A DNA stretch of 64,000 bases, taken from assembly GCA_959023295.1 (NCBI GenBank), contig CAUFBM010000003.1, forward strand, positions 62,001 through 126,000, given 5' to 3'. Positions 43,486 through 51,349 of the stretch are shown here, one piece after another. Each line of letters opens with the position of its first letter. The first letter of the stretch is position 1. The stretch comes from an uncultured Collinsella sp. GTDB lineage: Bacteria; Actinomycetota; Coriobacteriia; Coriobacteriales; Coriobacteriaceae. The notes below the pieces were generated by a model that did no database searches, had not been told where the DNA came from, and saw only the letters and a list, made by a program, of their open reading frames with translations. A program made the translations under genes and the position numbers.

Positions 43486-43991
43486 GTGTATTGATCAGCA
43501 ACGATGCCGAGCTCGATACGCTGCTCGACGCTCAGGAGGTAGAGCACATCTGCGAGGTTGTGCTTGCCGCCGAGGGCGTTGAGCGTGAAGTCGAGATTTC
43601 CCTTTCGTATGTCGATGAAGACGAGATGCACGAGCTCAACCACGAGTGGCGCGGTATCGACCGCACCACCGATGTCCTCTCGTTTGAATGCGACTCGGCC
43701 TTTGACGAGGATATTCCCGCCGACGAGACGCTCGAGCTCGGCGATATCATCCTGGCCCCGCAGGTCATTGCCCGTCAGGCCCCCGGCTTTGGCAATAGCC
43801 GTGCCGACGAGTGCCGCCTGATGCTCGTGCATGGCATGCTGCACCTGCTGGGGTATGACCACATTGAGGACGACGAGGCCGAGGTCATGGAGGCCCGCGA
43901 GGACGCCATCCTGCGCGATCTGGCGCTCGAGCGCGGCGAGGACCCCAAGCTGGTCCACGTCGGCCCCATCACCAACCATGCCCACGACTAG
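43482..43991 (+). CDS. ybeY: Endoribonuclease YbeY (rRNA maturation factor)
   Basis: YbeY is a zinc endoribonuclease in 16S rRNA maturation. The zinc motif HGMLHLLGYDH (H-x3-H-x5-H) is intact, with TDVLSFECD and LGDIILAPQV upstream. 169 residues. The start is TTG 43482, overlapping the phoH TGA, with AAAGGAG at 43470-43476; the first internal ATG is far downstream. Confidence 0.95.
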   Translation: MSVLISNDAELDTLLDAQEVEHICEVVLAAEGVEREVEISLSYVDEDEMHELNHEWRGIDRTTDVLSFECDSAFDEDIPADETLELGDIILAPQVIARQAPGFGNSRADECRLMLVHGMLHLLGYDHIEDDEAEVMEAREDAILRDLALERGEDPKLVHVGPITNHAHD

Positions 43992-44000
43992 GAGCCGTTT

Positions 44001-44378
44001 ATGATTCCCGGATCGAACAAGGACCATCCGTCCTTCTTAAAGTCGTTTTCCTACGCCATGGAGGGCTTCGTCACCGCCGTCAAGACCGAGCGCAACATTA
44101 AGGTCATGCTCGTAGCGGGCGTGTGCACCGTCATTGCCGGCTGCATCGTGGGGCTCGACATTGCCGAGTGGGCCACGATTATCATCTGCTGCGGCCTGGT
44201 GATTCACGGCGAGCTGTGCAATACCGCCATGGAGGCCATTGTCGATCTGGCGACCCAGGAGCTCCATCCGCTGGCAAAACGCGCCAAGGACATCGCCGCC
44301 GCCTCGGTATACGTACTTTCAATCACCGCCGCGATTGTGGGCTTGCTGGTATTTGCCCACGCGCTCGGCTTTATTTAG
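44001..44378 (+). CDS. dgkA: Diacylglycerol/undecaprenol kinase
   Basis: A small integral membrane kinase (125 aa) with three TM helices and the DgkA motifs AVKTERNIKVMLVAG and IHGELCNTAMEAIVDL, including the catalytic ELCNTAxEAxVD segment. The Gram-positive enzymes phosphorylate undecaprenol rather than diacylglycerol. It stands between ybeY and era as in Bacillus, without cdd. Confidence 0.94.
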   Translation: MIPGSNKDHPSFLKSFSYAMEGFVTAVKTERNIKVMLVAGVCTVIAGCIVGLDIAEWATIIICCGLVIHGELCNTAMEAIVDLATQELHPLAKRAKDIAAASVYVLSITAAIVGLLVFAHALGFI

Positions 44379-44390
44379 AAAGGGATTCCC

Positions 44391-45458
44391 ATGTCCGACA
44401 ATATGCAGCCTATCGATGAAATTTTGGACGACGAGTCCCCGGATGCTAAGGCGACCGAGGCCTATGAGGAAGTCGAGGAGTTCGACCCGTTTGAGGGCAT
44501 GAGCGACGAGGAGCTCGACGCCCTGTGCGATGAGGACGACAACCTCGCGGGCTTTGGCGACGTTGAGCCTGGTTTTCGCAGCGGCTTCGTGGCCCTGGTC
44601 GGACGCCCCAACGCCGGCAAGTCCACGCTGCTTAATGCCTGCTATGGCAAGAAGGTCGCCATCACCTCACCGGTGGCCCAGACGACCCGCCGCCGCATGC
44701 GCGCCGTCGTCAACCGTCCCGGCTACCAGCTGGTCTTTGTCGATACCCCGGGTATTCATAAGCCCAAGGACGGCCTGGGGTCCGAGCTCAACAAGAGCGC
44801 GTTGTTCGAGCTGAACGATGTCGATGTCGTCGCGTTTTTGATTGATGCCACCAAGCCGATCGGCAGGGGAGACGCCTGGGTTGCCGAGCGCGTCAAGAGC
44901 GCCCGTTCCAAGAAGGTCCTGGTGCTCACCAAGGCCGATGAGGCCGACCCCGCACAGGTCATGGAGCAGCTTAAGGCCGCCCACGAGCTCATGGAATATG
45001 ACGACGAGATCGTGACGTCGTCGGTCAAGAACTTCAACGTTGACGCCTTTATCGAGACCGTTGCGCACTTTTTGCCCGAGGGTCCGCGTTGGTTCCCCGA
45101 GGACATGGGTACCGACGCTTCCGACGAGACGCTCGTTTCCGAGTTTGTGCGCGAGAAGGTCTTGCGCCGCACCCGCGACGAGATCCCGCACTCCGTGGGC
45201 GTGATCTGCGATGCGCTCGAGCAGACCAAGAAGGTGCTGCGCGTGCACGCTACCATTTACGTCGAGCGCGAGGGCCAAAAGGGCATCATCATCGGCAAGG
45301 GCGGCGAGATGATCAAGCATATCGGTATCGACGCCCGTCGCGATCTTGAGCGCATCTTTGGCACGCAGGTCTTTTTGGAGCTGGACGTGAAGGTCAAGGC
45401 CGGCTGGCGTGACGACGAGGCCCAGATTCGCCGCTTTGGCTACAACGCCGAGGACTAA
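44391..45458 (+). CDS. era: GTPase Era with acidic N-terminal extension
   Basis: Era binds the 3' end of 16S rRNA and is essential for 30S assembly. The GTPase domain has ALVGRPNAGKSTLLN (about residue 71), SPVAQTTRRRM (G2), VDTPGIHKPK (G3) and LTKADEAD (G4); a C-terminal KH domain has KGIIIGKGGEMIKHIG. About 55 extra residues at the N-terminus are acidic (DEILDDESPDA, EVEEFDPFEGMSDEELDALC) and not part of typical Era. ATG 44391 follows AAAGGG. 355 residues. Confidence 0.95.
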   Translation: MSDNMQPIDEILDDESPDAKATEAYEEVEEFDPFEGMSDEELDALCDEDDNLAGFGDVEPGFRSGFVALVGRPNAGKSTLLNACYGKKVAITSPVAQTTRRRMRAVVNRPGYQLVFVDTPGIHKPKDGLGSELNKSALFELNDVDVVAFLIDATKPIGRGDAWVAERVKSARSKKVLVLTKADEADPAQVMEQLKAAHELMEYDDEIVTSSVKNFNVDAFIETVAHFLPEGPRWFPEDMGTDASDETLVSEFVREKVLRRTRDEIPHSVGVICDALEQTKKVLRVHATIYVEREGQKGIIIGKGGEMIKHIGIDARRDLERIFGTQVFLELDVKVKAGWRDDEAQIRRFGYNAED

Positions 45459-45473
45459 GGACGCGCGGCGCGC

Positions 45474-46223
45474 ATGGCAGGCTCCCGGACATATCGCACG
45501 AAGGCGCTCGTCCTCGACAAGACGAAGCTCAAAGAGACCGACCTGATCCTGACGATGCTTGACGAGCGGGGTCGGCAGGTTCGTGCCGTGGCAAAGGGTG
45601 CGCGTAAGCCCGGCGGGCGGTTGGCGGCGCGCTGCGAGCTGTTCTGTACCGTCGATATGCTGCTTGCGCATGGACGGTCGCTCGATGTGGTTTCCCAGGC
45701 CGAGCTTATGGAGGCTCCGCTCGGCGTTGCGCCCGATTACGAGACGACATGCGCGGCAAGCGCGATCGCCGAGGTCGCGCGCGTGTGCTCGTTCGAGGAC
45801 GCCGAGGACCCGTTTACCTTTGCTATAACGCAGCGAGCGCTTGCCCTGGTGGGCAGCGGGCTCGACACAGCGCATATGGATCTGCTTGTGGCTGCATATG
45901 TCTTTAAGCTGCTGTCGCACGTTGGCTACCGACCCGATTTTTCGGCCTGCGTGCTGTGCGGAGACCCCATGCTGTCGTATTTTTCGCCCCAGGCCGGCGG
46001 GCTCATGTGCGGGTCGTGCGCTTCGAGCGTTCCGGGTGCCGAGTTGGTGTCGACCGGTGAGACCGCATGGCTGCGCGCCCTCATGTCCATGACCTTCGAT
46101 GCGCTCATGGGCGAGCGAATCGACCCGCATACGGCGGCGTTCCTGCTCGGGCTTTCGCATGTGTGGGCGGCGACGCATACCGACCAGCGCCTCCGTGCGA
46201 TGGAATTCATGTTGGGTCGGTGA
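45474..46223 (+). CDS. recO: DNA repair protein RecO
   Basis: RecO loads RecA on SSB-coated DNA with RecR. The 249-residue protein has an N-terminal OB fold (RTKALVLDKTKLKETDLILT, RAVAKGARKPGGR), a helical region and a zinc ribbon (CVLCGD and CGSC). It ends the mtaB-era-recO run, as in Bacillus. ATG 45474, 15 bp after era. Confidence 0.94.
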   Translation: MAGSRTYRTKALVLDKTKLKETDLILTMLDERGRQVRAVAKGARKPGGRLAARCELFCTVDMLLAHGRSLDVVSQAELMEAPLGVAPDYETTCAASAIAEVARVCSFEDAEDPFTFAITQRALALVGSGLDTAHMDLLVAAYVFKLLSHVGYRPDFSACVLCGDPMLSYFSPQAGGLMCGSCASSVPGAELVSTGETAWLRALMSMTFDALMGERIDPHTAAFLLGLSHVWAATHTDQRLRAMEFMLGR

Positions 46224-46250
46224 TGATGCGCAGGGGCGGGCTGCTTGTGG

Positions 46251-46361
46251 TAACATATCGGTCTGTTGGTACCTCGACCTTGGTTGCTCGCTCCACCGGC
46301 GGCTTCCCAGTCCGAGGCGAATCGAGTCGCCCGAGGGCGACGCAAAACGAAAGGTGAAACA
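46251..46361 (+). promoter_or_regulatory. rpsO promoter region and possible S15 leader
   Basis: TAACAT (46251-46256) is a possible -10. The leader of about 100 nt has a hairpin GTCGCC-CGAG-GGCGAC (46326-46341) just before the ribosome-binding site and a long-range CCTCG/CGAGG pair (46272-46276 with 46313-46317). S15 leaders of varied structure regulate rpsO in many bacteria; function here is inference. Confidence 0.4.
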
Positions 46362-46640
46362 ATGACTGTTTCCAAAGAGCGCAAGGCGGAGCTGACTGCC
46401 CAGTTCGGTAACACCCCGGTCGACACCGGCAACCCCAAGGTTCAGGTCGCCATCCTGTCCGAGCGCATCAAGGAGCTGACCGAGCACATGAAGTCCCACC
46501 AGAAGGACTTCCACACCCGTCGTGGCCTGCTCATGCTCGTCGGTCGTCGTCGTCGTCTTCTCTCCTACATCAAGAAGAACGACATCGTCGAGTACCGTGA
46601 GCTCATCAAGGCTCTGGGCATCCGCGACAACATCCAGTAG
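46362..46640 (+). CDS. rpsO: 30S ribosomal protein S15
   Basis: S15 is a primary 16S rRNA binding protein. The 92-residue protein has TGNPKVQVAILSERIKELTE, the HxxDFHTRRGLLMLVGRRRR core and SYIKKNDIVEYRELIKALGI. ATG 46362 follows AAAGGTG. It precedes pnp as in most bacteria, but a terminator separates the two. Confidence 0.97.
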   Translation: MTVSKERKAELTAQFGNTPVDTGNPKVQVAILSERIKELTEHMKSHQKDFHTRRGLLMLVGRRRRLLSYIKKNDIVEYRELIKALGIRDNIQ

Positions 46641-46655
46641 GATTTGTACATGCTA

Positions 46656-46687
46656 AGAGCGTCCTGCGCAGCGGGGCGCTCTTTTTG
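46656..46687 (+). terminator. Intrinsic terminator after rpsO
   Basis: AGAGCGTCC (46656-46664) pairs with GGGCGCTCT (46674-46682) with minor wobble, then TTTTTG. Confidence 0.85.
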
Positions 46688-46789
46688 TGTAAGGGCGTGA
46701 ACAATCACGCTCTGAAGCGTGGCGGGGGCAGGGGGCCCGCGTCACATCAGAAGCCCGCAGGCAAGGGGCCTGTGGGGTAAAGGAGAACA

Positions 46790-49036
46790 ATGACACTCGT
46801 ATCCAAGACCTTTGAGCTGTACGGCAAGACCTACACCTTTGAGTCGGGCGAGCTTGCCAAGCAGGCCACCGGCGCCTGTCTGGTCAAGCAGGGCGACACC
46901 ACGATGCTCGACACCGTGGTCGTCTCCAAGGAGCGCAAGAACTACGACTTCTTCCCGCTGACCGTCGACTTCAACGAGAAGATGTACGCAGCCGGCCGCA
47001 TCCCGGGTGGCTACCTCAAGCGTGAGGGCCGTCCCAGCGAGAAGGCCACGCTCACCGCGCGCATGATCGACCGTCCGATTCGCCCGAGCTTCCCGGACGG
47101 CTTCCGCAACGAGGTGCACATCGTCGCCACCTCGCTCGTCGCCGACCAGGTCAACCCCTTCGACGTCATCAACGTTATGGGTGCTTCCCTGGCCATGACG
47201 CTTGGCGGCGTGCCCTTCGAGGGCCCGCTTGCCTGCGTGCGCATCGGCCGCAACGTGGAGACCGGCGAGTTTATCGTCAACCCCACCTACGAGGAGCGCG
47301 AGAACTCCGATCTGGACCTGGAGCTGGGCGGCTCTGCCGACTTCATCTCGATGGTCGAGGCCGGCGCCGAGGAGATCTCCGAGGACGACATGCTCGCCGC
47401 CATGAAGTTTGGCCAGGAGGCCCTTGCTGCCTTCTGCCAGGCTCAGGACGAGTTCGTTGCCGAGTGGGAGCAGGTCAACGGCCCCATCGTCAAGAAGGAG
47501 TACCCGCTCGACCAGCCCGTCGAGGAGGTCCAGGAGCGCATCTTCGCCCACTACGACGAGATGGCAGCCGCCCTTCGCGACGCCGACAAGCTCTCCCGTA
47601 TCGGCAAGGTCGAGGCTCTGAAGGAGTCCATCCGTGCCGAGTTCACCGACGAGGAGCAGGCCGCCTGGGAGCGCGAGATCCCCGTGGCGCTCAAGAAACT
47701 CGAGAAGAAGGCCATGCGCACCATGGTCGTCGAGACCGGCGAGCGCGTCGACGGCCGTGCCGCCGACGAGATCCGTCCCATCATGGTGAAGGACAACTAC
47801 CTGCCGCTCGTTCATGGTTCCGGCCTGTTCCAGCGTGGCCAGACCCAGGTGCTCTCCGTCCTGTCGCTCGGCATGCTCAACGAGGGCCAGCGTCTGGACA
47901 CCATCGAGCCCACCGAGGGCAAGCGCTACATGCACCACTACAACTTCCCGCCGTTCTGCACCGGCGAGACCGGCCGCATGGGCAGCCCCAAGCGCCGCGA
48001 GATCGGTCACGGCAACCTGGCCGAGCGCGCTCTGCTTCCGGTGCTCCCCGACGAGAACGAGTTCCCCTACGCCATCCGCGTCGTCTCCGAGGTCATGGAG
48101 TCTAACGGCTCCTCTTCGATGGCTTCGACCTGCGGTTCTACGCTCGCCCTTATGGACGGCGGCGTGCCCATTAAGCGCCCGGTCTCCGGTATCGCCATGG
48201 GCCTGATCCAGGAGGAGGGCAAGACCGTGGTCCTGTCCGACATCCAGGGTCTCGAGGACTTCCTGGGCGACATGGACTTTAAGGTCACCGGCACCACCGA
48301 GGGCATCACCGCCCTGCAGATGGACAACAAGGCCACCGGCCTCACCTTCGACATTCTGGCCCGCGCCCTGCAGCAGGCCAAGGAGGGTCGCGCCTTCATC
48401 CTGCAGAAGATGCTCGATGTGATCCCCGAGCCGCGCCACACCACGCGCAGCACCGCTCCGCGCATCGTGTCCATCCAGGTCCCGACCGACAAGATCCGCG
48501 ACGTCATCGGTTCCGGCGGTAAGGTCATCCGCGGTATCCAGGACGAGACCGGCGCCTCGGTCGACATCCAGGAGGACGGCACCGTCTTTGTCGGCGGCAC
48601 CGGCGAGTCTGTCGACCAGGCTGTCGAGCGCATCAAGCTCATCATCAAGGTTCCCGAGCCGGGCGAGGAGTACACCGGTCGCGTGGTCTCCATCCAGCCC
48701 TTCGGCGCCTTCGTCAACCTGCTGCCCGGTAAGGACGGCCTGCTGCACATCTCCCGCGTCGCCAAGGGCCGCGTGGAGAAGGTCGAGGACGTCCTCAATG
48801 TGGGCGACGAGGTCAAGGTCGTCGTCATCGAGGTTGACGATCGTGGCAAGATCTCGCTCGATCGTCTTGACAAGCCCGAGGCCCCGGCTCGCGCCGAGGG
48901 TGCCTCCGAGGGCGACGGCGAGCACTTCCAGCGTCGTGAGCGTCCGCGTCGCGAGCGCTCCGAGCGCAGCGACCGCCCGCGCCGTCCCGGAGACAACGGA
49001 GGCCGCAAGCCCCGCCGTCATCACGACGCCGAGTAA
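46790..49036 (+). CDS. pnp: Polyribonucleotide nucleotidyltransferase (PNPase)
   Basis: PNPase is the phosphorolytic 3'-5' exoribonuclease of mRNA decay. The protein (748 aa) has two RNase PH domains joined by a helical domain (core motifs FFPLTVDFNEKMYAAGRIPG, RPIRPSFPDGF, GRAADEIRPI, SNGSSSMASTCG), a KH domain (IGSGGKVIRGIQDETGA, about 570) and an S1 domain (about 625-695). The C-terminal 35 residues are an Arg-rich tail (RRERPRRERSERSDRPRR) that may bind RNA. ATG 46790 follows AAAGGAG. Autoregulation through its leader is possible but not visible. Confidence 0.97.
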   Translation: MTLVSKTFELYGKTYTFESGELAKQATGACLVKQGDTTMLDTVVVSKERKNYDFFPLTVDFNEKMYAAGRIPGGYLKREGRPSEKATLTARMIDRPIRPSFPDGFRNEVHIVATSLVADQVNPFDVINVMGASLAMTLGGVPFEGPLACVRIGRNVETGEFIVNPTYEERENSDLDLELGGSADFISMVEAGAEEISEDDMLAAMKFGQEALAAFCQAQDEFVAEWEQVNGPIVKKEYPLDQPVEEVQERIFAHYDEMAAALRDADKLSRIGKVEALKESIRAEFTDEEQAAWEREIPVALKKLEKKAMRTMVVETGERVDGRAADEIRPIMVKDNYLPLVHGSGLFQRGQTQVLSVLSLGMLNEGQRLDTIEPTEGKRYMHHYNFPPFCTGETGRMGSPKRREIGHGNLAERALLPVLPDENEFPYAIRVVSEVMESNGSSSMASTCGSTLALMDGGVPIKRPVSGIAMGLIQEEGKTVVLSDIQGLEDFLGDMDFKVTGTTEGITALQMDNKATGLTFDILARALQQAKEGRAFILQKMLDVIPEPRHTTRSTAPRIVSIQVPTDKIRDVIGSGGKVIRGIQDETGASVDIQEDGTVFVGGTGESVDQAVERIKLIIKVPEPGEEYTGRVVSIQPFGAFVNLLPGKDGLLHISRVAKGRVEKVEDVLNVGDEVKVVVIEVDDRGKISLDRLDKPEAPARAEGASEGDGEHFQRRERPRRERSERSDRPRRPGDNGGRKPRRHHDAE

Positions 49037-49060
49037 CAGCTACACATAAGCAGCTCAACA

Positions 49061-49091
49061 AGGGCGACTCCGGACAGGGGTCGCCCTTTTG
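49061..49091 (+). terminator. Intrinsic terminator after pnp
   Basis: AGGGCGACTCC (49061-49071) pairs with GGGGTCGCCCT (49077-49087) with one wobble, then TTTT. Confidence 0.88.
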
Positions 49092-49094
49092 CTC

Positions 49095-49219
49095 GCGCCC
49101 GGGAGGGCCGCATATGAAGTTTCCTGCTCTACAGTCCTGCGTAAGACGGAAAGCACATTAAGTGCTTTCCTTTGCGTGCGGAACTCGCGATAAACTTCAT
49201 ATGCGTCCCTCCCGGGCGC
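49095..49219 (+). repeat. Structured hairpin element, copy A
   Basis: Outer arms 49095-49122 and 49192-49219 (28 bp) match with one mismatch. The inner 85 bp (49115-49199) is bounded by TGAAGTTT and AAACTTCA. Inside lie a 9-bp stem GGAAAGCAC/GTGCTTTCC (49148-49156/49162-49170) with loop ATTAA, a short stem CGTAA/TTGCG and a conserved unpaired stretch. Copy B at 49357-49489 is the same core in the opposite orientation. No similar sequence elsewhere in the window. Confidence 0.9.
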
Positions 49220-49356
49220 AAGCAAAAGGGCTGGTCAATGCCGCTCGCTATTTAGTTAGACGGTCTATTCAGTAGTCAGATTACAGATCTGTAGATAGCC
49301 GCAGCAGCATCTTCCCAGATAAAACTGACCAAAATAAACCTGTTCCTTTTTTAGCA
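49220..49356. other. Spacer between hairpin elements A and B
   Basis: 137 bp, less GC-rich than its surroundings, with no plausible gene. Near its end AAACCTG (49337-49343) can pair with CAGGTTT (49355-49361) across a T-rich loop and overlaps the start of the copy B arm. Confidence 0.5.
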
Positions 49357-49489
49357 GGTTTCCCGTGGGGCGGGCACTGATGAAGTTTATCGCGAGTTCC
49401 GCACGAACAGGAGGCCACTTAATGTGGCCTCCGTCGTGAGCAGGACTGTAGAGCAGGAAACTTCATCAGTGCCCGCCCCACGGGAAACC
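49357..49489 (-). repeat. Structured hairpin element, copy B (inverted)
   Basis: Outer arms 49357-49388 and 49458-49489 are 32 bp and perfectly complementary. The 85-bp core (49381-49465), read on the minus strand, matches copy A except at a few sites: three of the differing base pairs of the inner stem are compensated (AAG to GGC on one side and the matching change on the other). The outer arm sequences beyond TGAAGTTT are unrelated to those of copy A. Confidence 0.9.
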
Positions 49490-49677
49490 GTCGGGATAGA
49501 CCAGTTCAGATGGGGCTTTGATGCATGGGTGGTCTGTTGTTGTGCAAATGGGTATCATACTGTGGTTATTGCATCGACTCTACGATGCATTGTTGTATGT
49601 GCCCGGCGGTCGGTTTGCCAGAAGCGCCCCGTCGGTTGTTCCAGACCCGTTTCGAAGAAAGGAAACAACACTCACCT
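49490..49677 (+). promoter_or_regulatory. rnj upstream region
   Basis: About 190 bp between hairpin B and rnj. TATCAT at 49553-49558 is a possible -10 with a weak -35, about 120 bp before the start codon. No convincing gene; an open frame here has no Shine-Dalgarno and shows no family similarity. Confidence 0.4.
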
Positions 49678-51348
49678 ATGGCAGCTAAAAAATCATCTCC
49701 CTTGAAGATCATCCCGCTCGGCGGCCTTGACGGCATCGGTAAGAACATGACGGTCTTCGAGTGCGGCGACGACATGGTGCTCGTCGACGCCGGTCTCATG
49801 TTCCCGGATGACTCCCAGCCTGGTATCGACCTGGTGCTTCCCGACTACACCTATGTTCTTGAAAACGAGGAGAAGCTCCGCGGTATCGTCGTCACCCACG
49901 GCCACGAGGACCACACCGGTTCGCTTCCGTACCTGCTGCAGGACCTCAACAACAAGGTGCCCATCTTCTCGAGCAAGCTGACGCTTGGCTTTATCGAGGG
50001 CAAGCTTTCTGAGTTCCGCATCCGCGCACCCAAGTTCCGCGAGGTCAAGGGCGGCAGCCATGTCAACCTCGGTGGCATCTCGCTCGACTTCTTCTCGATG
50101 ACGCACTCCATCCCCGGCGCTCTGGGCGTGTTCATCCGCACCAACCAGGGCACCGTTATGCACACCGGCGACTTTAAGCTCGACCAGACGCCCATCGATG
50201 GTGTCACGCCCGACTATGCCGCTATCAGCCGCTTTGCCAAGCAGGGCATCGACCTGCTGCTTTCCGACTCCACCAACGCCACGGTTCCTGGCTTTACCAA
50301 GTCCGAGGCCGAGGTTGGTCCCAATCTGCTGCACGCCATCAAGAACGCCCCGGGTCGCGTGTTCGTCGCGTCGTTCTCGAGCCACATTCATCGCCTGCAG
50401 CAGATCTGCGATGCCGCCCGTAAGTGCGGCCGTAAGGTCGTTGTGACCGGTCGCTCCATGCTCACCAACACCCGCGTCGCGCGCGAGCTGGGCTACCTCA
50501 ACATCGACGATGCCGATATCATCGATGCCTTCGATATCGATAACCTGCCCGACGACAAGATCGTCGTCATGTGCACCGGTTCGCAGGGCGAGCCGCTGTC
50601 GGCCCTGTCCCGCATGGCCAATGGCGAGCACAAGACGCTCTCCATCCACGAGGGCGATACCGTCATCCTCTCGGCAACTCCCGTTCCCGGCAACGAGAAG
50701 GCCGTCCAGCAGGTCGTCAACAGCCTGGCCAAGCTCGGCTGCGACGTGTGGGATAAGAACCGCGCTCTCGTCCACGTCTCCGGTCACGGTAGCCAGGAGG
50801 AGCTCAAGCTCCTGATGGCCATGGCCAAACCCACGTACTTTATGCCGGTTCACGGTGAGGCCGTGCATCTGCGCGCTCATGCCCAGCTCGCCCGCAAGAT
50901 GGGCATCAAGGACGATCATATCTTTATCCTCGATAACGGCGACACGCTCGAGATGCGCGGTGGTATCGTCAAGCGCGGTACACCCGTCGAGTCCGGCGTC
51001 GTCTACGTCGACGGCCTGCGTATCGGCGATACCGACCCCATTGTCTTGCGCGATCGCCAAAAGCTCGCCAACGACGGTATGGTCACGGCCGTTGCCATCG
51101 TCTCGCTCAAGCACAAGAAGATCGAGGCCATCGAGTTCTCGGGCCGCGGTGTCTCGTTTGCCATCGACGACCAGTTCTCCGAGGATGCCTCCGCATCCAT
51201 TATGAAGACGATCGAGAAGGGCAAGTTTAGCTTTACGAGCAGCGGGTCCGATGCCATTCGCAAGGCCGTGCGCGATTCGCTCTCCAACTTTATTTGGAGC
51301 CGTACGCGCACCCGTCCGATGATCATCCCGGTCGTCATGGAGGTTTAG
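49678..51348 (+). CDS. rnj: Ribonuclease J
   Basis: RNase J has endonuclease and 5'-3' exonuclease activity in mRNA and rRNA processing. The 556-residue protein starts with SPLKIIPLGGLDGIGKNMT and has the metallo-beta-lactamase motif VVTHGHEDHTGSLPY (about residue 73), MTHSIPGALG, MHTGDFKLD, LLSDSTNAT and the beta-CASP motifs SFSSHIHRLQQICD and VMCTGSQGEPLSALSRMA, plus HVSGHGSQEEL. ATG 49678 is chosen; GAAAGGA lies about 14 nt upstream, farther than usual. It begins a run with ftsK (1 bp gap). Confidence 0.95.
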   Translation: MAAKKSSPLKIIPLGGLDGIGKNMTVFECGDDMVLVDAGLMFPDDSQPGIDLVLPDYTYVLENEEKLRGIVVTHGHEDHTGSLPYLLQDLNNKVPIFSSKLTLGFIEGKLSEFRIRAPKFREVKGGSHVNLGGISLDFFSMTHSIPGALGVFIRTNQGTVMHTGDFKLDQTPIDGVTPDYAAISRFAKQGIDLLLSDSTNATVPGFTKSEAEVGPNLLHAIKNAPGRVFVASFSSHIHRLQQICDAARKCGRKVVVTGRSMLTNTRVARELGYLNIDDADIIDAFDIDNLPDDKIVVMCTGSQGEPLSALSRMANGEHKTLSIHEGDTVILSATPVPGNEKAVQQVVNSLAKLGCDVWDKNRALVHVSGHGSQEELKLLMAMAKPTYFMPVHGEAVHLRAHAQLARKMGIKDDHIFILDNGDTLEMRGGIVKRGTPVESGVVYVDGLRIGDTDPIVLRDRQKLANDGMVTAVAIVSLKHKKIEAIEFSGRGVSFAIDDQFSEDASASIMKTIEKGKFSFTSSGSDAIRKAVRDSLSNFIWSRTRTRPMIIPVVMEV

Positions 51349-51349
51349 T

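Noticed and set aside
49095..49489. The hairpin pair as a CRISPR array or as ordinary terminators
   Set aside because: Only two copies, in opposite orientation, with no regular spacers. Stems of 28-32 bp with an 85-bp core and no T run are not like the other terminators of this window; pnp already has one at 49061-49091.
49424..49705. Open frame overlapping hairpin B and the start of rnj
   Set aside because: It runs through the element and into rnj in another frame; its sequence is explained by those features.
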